DNA of 64,000 nucleotides from Pleurotus ostreatus/Saccharomyces cerevisiae fusant (taxonomy: Eukaryota; Opisthokonta): positions 1-64,000 of the forward strand of contig JAMQCK010000042.1 of NCBI GenBank assembly GCA_024196135.1, read 5' to 3'. Made by a program: the position numbers and the translations under genes. Below, one piece after another: positions 22,980 through 34,424 of this stretch (position 1 is its first letter; each line of letters opens with the position of its first letter). The notes below the pieces were generated by a model, which ran no database searches, was not told the DNA's origin, and saw only the letters and a program-made list of their open reading frames with translations.

Positions 22980-24245
22980 GGCGGACGGAAGAGAGGAAGG
23001 GTGAACGACCGCGAGGGGGTGACGGGTGGTCAGGAAAAAGAAGCGGCGGCTGTCGAGGTTTATATAAGGCAAGAGCTTACGGAACGGCCACAGTGATGGG
23101 AACGATTAATACGGAGGTGGAGATCTCGATCCAATTGGGGAAGCGCGTCCGCCACGCCGATGGCGCCTATTCTCTGACGGTAGACAGCAGAATAATTTAG
23201 CTCTTCCTCCCCCATCACTGCGAACCCACTAGCAATTATTCGGTATCTTAGCACTTCCACCAGGCCACTGGTCAGGTCTGCTCGTAGAAGTACCCCAGCT
23301 CACCGGTGGGAAATTGCCCCCGGCACGGAGGTAGATTGCATTCCTCGTGGTTGCCATATATGTCGAGCCGTGTGTTGCAATTGTTCATTTCCGGAGATCC
23401 AAGCCTGCAAGGCGCCCATGACACCACAAATTGTCGATGCACCCACGGTGCCTAGAGAGTAGATCGACCACGGCATATGGCGCACACTTGCATGATGAGT
23501 CACTCACTTTATTAGACTTTGCAGAACGCCTGTTTGTCTCCCGCTACTGTCGGCGGCCTCGGAAAATCGAACTGCAATTTGAGGTATCCGCGCGTCACCA
23601 GATGCTCGACGAACGCCGTTTCGCACTAGCAAACGCGCCTGTCACTGGAGCTAGGACGGTCACGCAACCCCAAGCGCGTCGGCGGGCGGGGCAGCCGGAA
23701 GGGACAGTGGCCGGGCGATCTGAGATGAATCAAACTCTGCTGTAAGGCTGCGCGCGTATGAGCATCGCCGTCGCAAGGAAACATACGGAGGTCGGCGACA
23801 TACGCCTCCAATTACACGGAGAATACCTTGTTTGACAGCGAGCCAGAGTTTGAGTTCCCAAACCGCACGGTCTCCCCGGGCCTCCGACGATTCCAGTGCC
23901 GGCAACAATAACCGGACGATCGCGGGGTTCTGACCTCTTACATCGACCTGAGCTTCTGAGGTGGCAGGCGCACACCAATCGCGTGGATCGTCGAGTTTGT
24001 CATTATGAAGACCGGGCTCAACCCAGCGGTACTGCTACAGCCACATTACGAGGACAGCGTCTACAAACTGGGCAGCAATATCAGCTTCTCTGTCGGACTG
24101 CATGGAAGCAGACCGACCTGAGGCCCACCAGCACACTAACATCTACCAGACATCGCTGGCTCGGAGCGTAGCAGGTCCATGTCATTACGCAAACCCCTGT
24201 CATCTCCTGTCTGCGATAGAGCGGGATCAAGTCACGGCACCGTCA
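22980..24245. other. intergenic, 1.27 kb
   Basis: Only short frames without family features are present on either strand. The left part should be the promoter of the Zn2Cys6 factor and the right part the 3' UTR of NOP16. At 1.27 kb it is longer than most gaps here, so a non-coding RNA or a missed small gene is possible. Confidence 0.45.
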
Positions 24246-25864
24246 TCAAACATCCCCCAGCGCGATACCAGCCCTCCTCAGCGCGCGGCGTAACTCACCC
24301 GCCGTACGCTGGTCCGTGTTCAACTTCCTGTCCCGCGCCATACTGTCGACGTCCTTTCCATGCTTCTCCAAGAGTCGCTGGAGGTACACCTTCTCCCGCT
24401 CAGAGGTCGACCGCGGGCCAACGCCTGAGATTGAAGCAGCAACCGTTGTTGAGTCGGTGTGGATACTCGTCGCGATCCGCTCTAATTCTGCAAAGAAGCG
24501 GGGGTAAGCTCAAATTCCATGAGGGACGGAGAAGACTTGATGTCAAAAGAAACGTCATCAGAGGCTCGACAGCGAAGTAGCGCGCCGACCACGTCTGACG
24601 TACGGGGAAGACGAATTTTGGCACAGCAGACGCTGGCCACGATCCAGAAGACGCGCTCGACACCCAGCGTCTCTAGCAAATGCACAGGTTTGCGTCTTTT
24701 GCCGATCCCACCGCACACCATGGAAAGCCGAGAACAAAGGAATGCGGACGAGCGCAACTCGGGACGGTGGGAGGGATACTCGGGTGCGCGAAGGGATTGG
24801 CATGGCGTAGAAGAAGAGGCGGATGTGGCGCCAGAACGTTCCGGCGATCTAAAGCAGCGACCGATGTGTGCCGAGCCCTAGGCGCCGACGCCCTCGTCCA
24901 GGTCGAGGACGGTGAACATTGCATGTGGCGGGCCCGCCGACGTGCAACGCAATGTCACCGTTAGACCAGGCAGGAGCTGCGGAGACATATCCGCTCATGG
25001 CTAGGAAGAAATAGGAAGGATGAGATGGAGACCTTGACACTAACCTTTGACAACCGTCTTGCCCTTTCCAACGCTGCCGTCGTTATGTCCTAGGCCATGG
25101 ACCCATTGCTGTGCAACGCCCTGGTCCAACTTGGGCTCCAATTGCTCCATGTCGAGATCCATGGGTTCTTGGTGCGCCGCTTGTTCCTCCTCATCTTCCG
25201 GCGCAAGTTCTACGCGTATGATGTTGCCGGCCTCATCACGAATGATTCGGCCGTGACCTTTCGGTATTGCGCTTTTTTCTGATGTCTTCGAGGTCGATGC
25301 TGCGGGCTGCTCCACAGACTCTGGCGTAGACTGCTGAGTGGCTGCGCGAGTGGAATTTTCGGTCCCACCCGAGGCGATAGGATTCAGACTGTATGCGAGT
25401 CCAAGCGCAGCGTAGCTGGAGGTGGCGACACCAGTCAGCAAGTGTTTTGTATAGAGGCAATAGAGAAGGGACGGAAGTTGCAGCGACGATATTGTGAATG
25501 TCGCCTAGACCAGCGATCCTGATGCGCGTGCAATTATCCCGTCCCGCGGACGTCAGACTAACAGCACGACCATACGTGATCATGCATTTCTCGCTGTCTC
25601 CGCTGGCATAGGACGATCCTGAAAGCAGGGGGAACTCACTTTTGCTTGACTGTCTTGCGTGAATCCCAGGCATCTTGCAGCGCTTTAGGTCCTCGAATGG
25701 CTAGTACACGAGTATCAGACACGCCCTGGGGCGCTAGCCAGGTTCAGGGATGCCATACACGCACCAGGCGACTTGTTGAAGTGGTTCCTTTTAGCATGTC
25801 GTGAATGGGATACGGTCTTGTGCGAGGAAGAGCGCGCTTTTCGGCGTTGTCGGGGATTGGCCAT
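24246..25864 (-). CDS. NOP16: ribosome biogenesis protein Nop16
   Basis: Nop16 is a nucleolar protein of the 60S pre-ribosome. Exon 1 reads MANPRQRRKARSSSHKTV, a basic start typical of the family. Then AIRGPKALQDAWDSRKTVKQ joins YAALGLAYSLNPIASGGTE, the most conserved Nop16 block. An acidic linker (APEDEEEQ) follows. The last exon gives ELERIATSIHTDSTTVAASI, then STSEREKVYLQRLLEKHGKD and MARDRKLNTDQRTAGELRRAL, the conserved C terminus. About 265 residues in total. The oddity is the last intron (24488-25044), 557 bases long against 45-65 elsewhere in the window. It is divergent from QCR10, with 273 bases between start codons. Confidence 0.92.
24488..25044 (-). other. unusually long NOP16 intron
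   Basis: GTTAGT opens it and TTTGCAG closes it, and the join AAA-G|AA rebuilds the family-like KELER. Inside it are another good acceptor (TTCTTCCTAG near 25001), a minus-strand frame PHAMFTVLDLDEGVGA, and an antisense ATG-started frame of 120 codons (24519-24881, plus strand). It may hide an extra exon, a nested gene or a non-coding RNA. I cannot choose among them. Confidence 0.55.
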
Positions 25865-26137
25865 TGTAATCGAGCGGTGGAGAGCGAGAAGATAGCGAGT
25901 TTGACAGACGATGGGTCTATCAAGACTTGGGAATCTTTATGCAGGTCAAGAGCGCTGAGGGTCGGGGAATGGAAGCAGCCACAGCAGTCAGGATGGATGC
26001 ACTGATCGAGAGCGGGGGCGTAATAGTCGCCACAAATTTGATGATCGACATCACGTGGAGCGTCGGGGAATTCCGCGACTCCTGGTCGCGGTGAGCCCGC
26101 AAGCCAGAGCATCCAACAGCAACTTGTCCTTTACACG

Positions 26138-26506
26138 ATGGCGCTCATCATCAAGCCCCAGTCTCCTCTCCAGTCAATCCTCTCTGTCAGTATCTCCCGC
26201 TCTGACGGTTGAATTGTCGCTGAACTTGGAATAGTACTCGAGGCACTTCACGTTCACTGGCGCCGCCTGGGGCTTCGGTTTCGTCTCTGCGGCGACCTTG
26301 GTGAGTTACCATCTGCGCTTTCTGTCGCTCTTGCTGAGATTTTCTTTCTCTCAGCTGCTCTCCACGACCCCGCTGCTGCAGCAGCGCGTCCTGTCGAAGG
26401 CTCCCCTGGTGCGTCTTGCGTTTCGCAGGAAGGATCACCACTGACACCCTCTTAGCTGGGCAACTACTTCACGGACAAGACTCCTGCTTCCGACAAGCCC
26501 TTCTAG
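26138..26506 (+). CDS. QCR10: cytochrome bc1 complex subunit 10
   Basis: Qcr10 is a small single-helix subunit of respiratory complex III in the mitochondrial inner membrane. Four exons join to a 72-residue protein starting MALIIKPQSPLQSILS and ending LGNYFTDKTPASDKPF. The C-terminal PLLG...DKTPASDKPF block is, from memory, typical of fungal Qcr10. The hydrophobic segment AAWGFGFVSAATLLL (about residues 26-40) is the membrane helix. There is no long cleavable presequence, which fits the family. All introns are short with good GT-AG ends. It shares a divergent promoter with NOP16. Confidence 0.85.
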
Positions 26507-26625
26507 AGCCGTAGAAGTCATGACCTTGAATACACCTTCGCTATAAACATCGCCGTTCGCGTGATTCTGCTATGAACACTGTCGGATCTACCTCAAGCCC
26601 CCGCTGTCGACCTTGCCATGCCCCC

Positions 26626-28091
26626 TTACAGCTTCACGCGCTTGTCCTCGGGTGTCGTGAGGTCCAGTCCCAACCTACGCTCTAGCTGCTTGACAGCGTC
26701 CAGAGTGCCTCCTATGGGAACGCCTGCGGGTACAAGGTTCAGATGTCAAGCCAGTCATGTCACGCAGGCGCTCACGGATCGTCTCCATCCCCAATTGTTT
26801 GGCGACCTTCAGATTCCTGACAATTTCAGTCAGTGTCGCGTCGCCCATAATATGCCAGCATGGGGTGAAAGATGACTTACATGCCTATGTCGTCTAGAAA
26901 GATGGCCTCTTCTGGCTTTATGCCGTTCCGCTTGCACGCCAGAAGGTAGAACTGGGGCTCGGGTTTCCTAATCATGCAATTTGCAGCTTAGCTTAGCACG
27001 GTCTGTCAAGAGACGGTGTCACGGACCTCATCCCTAGTTTGCTGCTGTCGCAAAAGTCGTCGAACAGGTCAACTAACTCCTGCGAGATCGCCCCGTTCTG
27101 CCATCCCAGGAAGGCAAGCTCTGCGGCGGGTACGTCTTGCGTTACCGTTGACGCATAATTGTTGGTGAGTGCGATGACCTTGTAACGTCCAGTTTCTGTC
27201 TCCTTGTCAGATGGTAACCCAGTCGTAGATCTCAAGAGCGACGCACCCCGTATACGCCGAATCGCTCTAACTATGTGAGGGTCGAGCTCGGCGGACTCGC
27301 GCATCATATAGCCAAACAGCTATGCAGTACCAGGAACGTCAGTGGTCTGTCCCTCGCCAATTTATCTTTCGCCCTACTCGGCGATGCCGTGACTGAGTAC
27401 TGACCTCTCGCGCATCTATCTTCAGGTCTGTCGGCAACTGCGGCGTTTCTAGATGGGCTAGTCAATCCCAAGACGCCTCGCACTGTCAGCGACGGACGAA
27501 CCAATGCCCTTCCGACGGCAGTATGCCGTATACCACTTGTTTCCGTTCACGGTGTCTGATAGATCTTCACTCCAGGCCTTGTAGAACTCGAGGAGCGGGA
27601 GCTCGCCGCGCTCGAATCGCTGCCAGGCGCCTTGTGGTCCCCTTGCGACACTTTGGGGGCGGCGTCGATGTATTGTGTTCGATGCATTGCGAGACGTGTA
27701 TGGCCGGGTTCACCGAGGGCAGGGTGGTGTATTGACAGAGATCCTCACCGTTCAGAACGGACATAGGGACAAGGAGGGTACGGGGTACGTACATAGAGCA
27801 GTTGAGGTAGTTCTCGGGGATCTTGTGCTTGCGCTCATACGCAGCGATAGCAACGAAGGGACTGCGTGCCACGACGCCCCCAATCTGTTCTCGACTGTCA
27901 ATTCGATGATCACTGGTAAGGTGATACAGAACAGCTCATTTGAGCCCAAGAGTCACTGCCTGTCAGCTAAACTGTGGCCTTGACAATAGCAACCGGTACG
28001 TGTGATACAACCTCGTTCACTGGTTGGCAGACGGGGCGCTATGGCAAGTACTCACGTCGAAGATTACGGCTTTGAGTTGCGACGGTGCCAT
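26626..28091 (-). CDS. HAD-superfamily hydrolase (epoxide-hydrolase N-domain/ACAD10-like)
   Basis: The start MAPSQLKAVIFD joins across an intron to IGGVVARSPFVAI, rebuilding FDIGGV with the nucleophile Asp, as in the phosphatase-like N domain of epoxide hydrolase and ACAD10. Motif II is ALTNNYA. KLGMR joins KPEPQFYLLA to give the motif III Lys. AIFLDDIGMN is motif IV with its acidic pair. The C terminus is GLDLTTPEDKRVKL. The cap region includes ENYLNCSM and RGELPLLEFYKAWS. It is a stand-alone domain without the hydrolase half of epoxide hydrolase. A small phosphorylated metabolite is the likely substrate (inference). The upstream frame stays open, so a longer N terminus is possible. Confidence 0.85.
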
Positions 28092-28710
28092 ATCGAGAAG
28101 GATGTAGGGGTGTTCGGTAGTACTTTGTACGGTGAGTAGATTGCCGCTCTGAGCTGGTAGAGAACAAGATGAAAGGTGGCCGTTGGTGTGAAGGTCAGAG
28201 CGGGGAAGAAGAGCGGGGAAGGCTAAACCGGTAATAACCGGCAATCAACTGCTTCCTTGATCAGATCTCAGATCTTGGTGGCGTGACCCGTGGGAACCTT
28301 GTCACGTCCCGGCGTTTGTGGCGTGACGTTGAACTCTGACCGCACTTAGCGCGAACGTCCACCTTCTACAACTGTTGAGAATGATCACTACACCTCGAAC
28401 ACCTTTCCACTCGAAGTATCGTCTTCGACACGCTGAGCTTCCGTCGGAGCTCGGACCGAGGTCGCCTGCAAACTCCGCCCTCGTGTATCATTTTCGGTGG
28501 AGTTTTTCCCTGATTTTACGCAGCCTTTTCTTGGCCCGCTCGCCAACAAGTTGAACAACTCCCCAACGTATCTGAAACTCGCTCGACATGTCGGTATGTC
28601 GACAATACGGTCGGCCTTCGCTCTTGCCTCCGCCCTTCACTGTCCTTTCCCGGTTCTGGTTCTGTTTCCTATCCTAGGCGTTCCTTTGAGCCTGGGATTC
28701 TACTGCCAAG
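28092..28710. promoter_or_regulatory. divergent promoter, HAD and DUF6533 genes
   Basis: This region lies between two starts facing away from each other. It holds two recurrent elements: GTTGAACT at 28328-28335 and ACAAGTTGAAC at 28546-28556. Short frames within show no family features. Confidence 0.45.
28546..28556. promoter_or_regulatory. ACAAGTTGAAC element
   Basis: A copy of the recurrent quasi-palindrome core, about 160 bases upstream of the DUF6533 gene ATG. Confidence 0.35.
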
Positions 28711-30309
28711 ATGAATGACTTGGATGCGGTCGCGGGATATATGCGAGTGGTGTGTAAATTGTCCTCTGCGACCAAGATACACGGTGTTGAACTCGCTTTA
28801 CCAGGCTGCTATGTCCATCTTCATTTACGACTGGATAATCACCCTGCCTATGGAGTTAAGCCTATGTGCGTGGCTCGCGCTGAAGAGTGAAGAGCTCGAC
28901 TAATCAATATGCCCTTGACAGATCGACGTCAGAAGTCATTCTGGCGCCCCAGCACCTCCTGCATCATGCTCATCCTCGTTCGAGTCTGTCCCCTCCTTCC
29001 TTCGACCATCCCCTGCGTGCTTACAGCTCATGGCAGTACTTGGCGCTCATCGCTCTCCTTACCAACTTAGTCGGCTTCTTCTCCCATTTTTTCGTCGAGG
29101 ACCCTCACGGCACAGACATCCCATGCCACCATTTCGCCAGCGTCATGCCAATTATGCAATGCCTCGCTGCTTGGGCTAGCCACGCCGTCTTCGTCTTCCG
29201 CGTACGTCCCCAATGATTTTCAAGCTGACTGTGGAAGCGGCTGACGTGTCATAGACGGTGGCGATATGCAATAACGAGCGGCTGATTATGGTCATCTTCA
29301 CCTTCCTTGCGGTAGTCGTGGCCGGAGTTGAGCTCTTCTCCATGCTCTGGTCGTACAAATTCGACGTTGGCCCGACAGGGAACTGCATTCTGAAGTACGA
29401 CGAGCGGAGCAAGATCAGCTATATGTACTACTTGGTGCGGATTTCAGTCTGATGTCTCCTCTTTCTCTGTGACTCTTACCCATTTGTCCAGGCTGGAACT
29501 CTCTTCGACGGCGCTGTTATTACCGTCACGTACCACTCGCTGGCAGTCATCCGGGGTTCGAGCTTGTTCGAATTTCTCTGGAACTCGTCTGCGGTGTACT
29601 TTTGCGTCACGACCGTGGTGAATATCAACAACATGGTCTTCTACGCGGTATTCAGCAACAACCACGAGACAATGCTATGCGCTATGGGCATCGCAATAAC
29701 GAGCATGATGAGCGCGCGTGTCAGTGAGTGCACTCGTCATTTCATCCAAGTGCAAAGTTGATCCGTACGTAGTTCTGCACACGCAAGAGCGAGCGCGCCA
29801 GCGGAGGAGTTCACGACACATGAGGCAACTGCCGTCGGTTGACCGGCGAACGCCGTCACCATTGACGCCTGCATTTGCTTCTGCGCCTCCACCTTCACCT
29901 TCACCCCCGCCTTCCCCTGTCCCCGTCATCGACATCCGGCGGCAGAGTGGGACTCAGATTTCGGAAGAGGCGCCACAAGCGCAGAGGCAGATGACGTGCG
30001 AGTCTACCTACGCGAACTCGTTGTACCTGCCACAGATGGATGGTCTTTATGTGCGTGTTCTCGCTACTCAGGACTGGCTCACGCTGATGTTCTCCTCAGC
30101 GCATGTCCAACTCCTCCCGGACGACCTTCGTTGACCATGATCCCAAACACGACTCGGATATCGGCGTCCTTGAGCCCGTTCACATTCGTCCAAGCACGGA
30201 GAAGAGGCCGAGCCTGCGGGATGTATCCCTTGATTGGCGACCTCCCAGCTCGGCGCCCATCATCATCCCTGGAACGACCCCGCCCAAAGGGATACTTCAT
30301 GACATTTAG
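28711..30309 (+). CDS. DUF6533-type multi-pass membrane protein
   Basis: The start MNDLDAVAGYMRV joins AAMSIFIYDWIITLPMELSL, the signature of the basidiomycete DUF6533 family (a helix with YDxxIT...E). Several more helices follow: YLALIALLTNLVGFFSHFF, MQCLAAWASHAVFVF, a helix around VIFTFLAVVVAGVELFSML, AGTLFDGAVITVTYHSLAV, and NMVFYAVFSNNHETMLCAMGI. Six or seven transmembrane segments are plausible. The cytoplasmic tail of about 130 residues is rich in Ser, Pro and Arg with a PPPSPSPPPSPVPV run and ends PPKGILHDI. Function of the family is unknown; a receptor-like role is sometimes suggested but is not shown here. Seven or more exons join with consistent phases. Confidence 0.85.
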
Positions 30310-30908
30310 ACGGCCTCCTCGTGTACAAAGTGATGTTGGCATACGCTCCTTCTACCCCCACGCCGCCTTCGTCAAGGCATCCCTTCGTTTCATACACCTG
30401 TTTGCACGCTACACTGATCTAATTACCCTTACCTTAGTAGCGAATAAGTAATCGAGTAACATATAGCTTGTATTCTCGCTTGTTTTGTGTACATTGTAAT
30501 GGGATTCTTTGGCGGTGTTGCCTCTCGTCAAGCTCGGGAAAGTAAGTTAACGAAAGACGAGATCGAACAAAGTTCAACTTTGTATCACGCGCTTTGCACC
30601 TGACCGCCTCCGAGGTCCGGCTCAATCGCCGAGGTTCGACTTCAAGCGCTGACCTCACTTCTTCTACGTGCGATCCGTCGCTTCTCGCTCGACGAGCAGC
30701 ACGGAGAGCGTCCGAGGATGCGGTGCAAACCCACTCGTTGACTCAAAAGCACTGCCGTTCTGGAGCTGCTTTATGCTAAAGCCCGGAACGAAGAGTAACA
30801 CAGCCACGCTGACGGGCTTTTAAGCGCCGGACCGTCCGAGAGCCCGTTTCGTCATCGTGCGTCCCTTGTCCCCTGTCTCCCATCTTGGCAGAGACGCCCA
30901 TCGCAACT
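30310..30908. promoter_or_regulatory. upstream region of the penta-EF-hand gene
   Basis: No gene seen. It includes the 3' UTR of the DUF6533 gene and the promoter of the next gene, with the best copy of the quasi-palindrome at 30568-30584. Confidence 0.45.
30568..30584. promoter_or_regulatory. perfect quasi-palindrome ACAAAGTTCAACTTTGT
   Basis: Both 8-base arms ACAAAGTT and AACTTTGT are exact reverse complements around one central C. It is about 325 bases upstream of the penta-EF-hand ATG. This is the clearest member of the recurrent promoter-region motif family. Confidence 0.55.
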
Positions 30909-31947
<1,039 letters not shown>

Positions 31948-32600
31948 TGACGGTCTTGCATGCCTCAATACCCAATATTTATGTATTCCCATCTAGCATC
32001 TCTTTTCCTGTATTTGTACACTTCTATACCGCTACTTTACTAATGAACCTCATGACCTTTGCTTTATTAGGCCTCCCTATGCGATCGACTGCGATGAGAT
32101 AGCGGGCGTATGCGCATTGCACATCAACAAGGCCTTCCAAATCCGTCCACAAAGGACGGCCCAACGTCGGTGCCGTGCCTTCACTTGCCTCCGTGATCTA
32201 CTGCACTTCTGCAGTACAAGCCCGCGATGGACCTTGTCAAGAATCCTATTACGTGCAGGGGCACTGCACATCGGGGCGTCTATGTCCAAAGCTGTTTATG
32301 GCGATTTCTTCAGCGTGCACTGCTCAAAGTCTATGCAGGTCGCGGGTCATAACGTTCGAATCGTTACTGTACATAAGTTTAAGTATAAGTCTACCGCTCC
32401 TACTACTCCATCGTAACCCAGTCATTACGCTCATTACTGTACAAGCACTTTTCTGTTTCTCGAGCGAGTCGTCCAGTCTATGCACCCAAACGTGCGCCCG
32501 TGCGGCGCGATAACAATGAAACCCAGCGCGACAGGAACGATCCCTAACCGTACCTCCCGCGCATACATGCCAATGCCGATACCAATGCCAAGTCCAAGCC
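31948..32600. other. convergent intergenic region
   Basis: This lies between the ends of the penta-EF-hand and DUF6699 genes. It is AT-richer and holds only short frames. I see no RNA gene or repeat. Confidence 0.5.
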
Positions 32601-33515
32601 CTAACGCGCTTGCTGGACATGCAACGTGAAGACACCCGCGCCCTGATGCGAGTAGTCCAGCCCGCGAAAGCGGTAGTGGCTCGTCAAGAAGTCGATGCGC
32701 TTGATGCCCTTCTTGCGCTCCTCGTCCCTGTCCGCCTCGGGGACGCGGTCGCAGCGCGCGGCGTATGCAGCGGCGACGGCGTCGCGCTCCTCCCGTGTCG
32801 GCAGCCCGTAGTACTCGTCCGACGTGACGCCGTAGCGGAGGCCGCTGTGCAGGGCGCTCAGCACGTCCATGACGTTCACATAGGAGGCGTTGGAGGCGGT
32901 GATCGGCAGTGCCCAGGGCGTGCCGGGGACGACGACGGTGAGGGTGGGCAGGGCGGGGGCAGTGGCGGGCTCGTAGAGGAGGTCTGTGGACATATCGCCG
33001 TGCGAGCGGGAGGTAGTGACGGAGGGGCGTTGCGCCCGCAGGTTGAAATGGAGAGGCGAGCCGGGCGCGAGCAGCCTGTGGACGGTGGCAGAGTTGCTGC
33101 GCTTGCGTTTGCGAGGGCGAGGAGCGTTGCCAGAGGGGATATGCGTGGGCGGGGGGAGTGGTTGAGCGGTCGTGACATGTTCGTGCGTGGGCATGGGCAT
33201 ATGTGCTGCGGGACTGGTGGACGACGACGCGACGGGCTGCTGCGACGGCGGCAGCGGCGCCATCGCGCTCGCCGGGCTCGGCGTCTTCTCGCCTACGCGA
33301 GGAGAGTAGTATTCGTTATAGTGCTCGACGATGCGGACCTGCTTGAGGGGGGACGTGTCGATGACATGAATGGGCTCCTCTGTGGCGCGGGGCGTTCGTT
33401 AATCACCTGCGCGGGCGTGCCTGGGCAGTTCGCGGTGCTCACCCTTTGTCGCCGCCGGGACCAGCCGACCGTGGACGGTGGAGAGGACGCGGAGGAGGTG
33501 CGACCAGAGGCCCAT
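32601..33515 (-). CDS. DUF6699-type protein
   Basis: The start MGLWSHLLRVLSTVHGRLV joins EEPIHVIDTSPLKQVRIVEH. A disordered Ser/Pro/Thr/His-rich region with the basic PRPRKRKRS (a possible nuclear signal) follows. The C-terminal half, from SPLHFNLRAQRP through NVMDVLSALHSGLRYGV, EYYGLPTREERDAV, RIDFLTSHYRFRGLD and FTLHVQQAR, has the spacing of the basidiomycete DUF6699 domain as I remember it. About 285 residues. Function is unknown. The family is usually expanded in mushrooms; only one copy is seen here. Confidence 0.75.
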
Positions 33516-34424
33516 GGTGGTGGTAAGGAGAGAGGTGCACGTAGGACAGGACGAATGCAGCCGGTGTCAACTTATCGCCGGGCTAGAGACCCCGTCGCGT
33601 CGTGAGGGCGCCACACGAAGCCGAATGCGAGGGCTCGGAGGGGCGAGGAGCAGTACGCTAGCTGGGAGGCCTTTATCTGCAGTGGGAGACTCTGGCTGTG
33701 CTCAGCGGCGCGTTGACATGACAAGGGGGGCTATGAACTGGGCGGGAACCAAGGCATTGCCTGTTATATACGTCCTGGGCCTGACATCAAAACGGACAAC
33801 GGAGGCGAGCGGCCGTTGCTGCGACGCCAAAGGCGCCGGTCCGCCCTGGTAACAATGCAAGCAGAAGCACGCCCGTGGTTGATAGCCTCGTGCTTCAAAG
33901 GAACCAGCATGAGCTGGTGATGTGATGCATGAAAACGGAAGTCCCCTTCTGTCCGAATCTAGACGCGCAACAGCCCCGGAGGATGGCCTCCACCGACGCC
34001 CTGCAGCCAACGTCGAATCCAATGCCAGATCCTACACAGCTCGTCCGCTAAACAAGCCTCCTTCGAAGCGTCGAACACCGCCAGCGAGCTCGGTTAGATC
34101 CTGCTTCATCGCTTAGAATCACAATTAGCGGACCAAGTGCGGGATCCCACAAGTTTAGAGGCGTCGCATCTAGCGCGTCTATCCTCACTATCACCTCGTG
34201 TATATAGGCGCCGTGCGAATCAACAATGGGAGCTAGGCAAGAAGGCGAGAGTGAAGCATAAGACAAGAGACAAAGGAGAGAGATGTGATTACAAATAGTG
34301 CATCCATCCCACCCTCACCCAGCTCATGGCCGCACATTCGTTCGACGCAAATGTTAGGATAAGCGCATATGAAGTACATCAGTTAAGATACTCATCAAGT
34401 CCATCACCTCAGACGAGGCAGCCT
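33516..34424. other. intergenic, 0.9 kb
   Basis: It should contain the DUF6699 promoter on the left and the 3' UTR of the acyl-CoA synthetase on the right. No frame with recognisable features and no clear repeat was seen. Confidence 0.45.

Noticed and set aside
24488..25044. Box C/D snoRNA in the NOP16 intron
   Set aside because: A CTGATGA box C-like site is present on the sense strand near the 3' end of the intron, but I find no box D (CTGA) downstream and no closing stem.
32610..33605. 331-codon plus-strand frame
   Set aside because: It is antisense to the DUF6699 gene, which has a proper start, an intron in phase and a recognisable domain.
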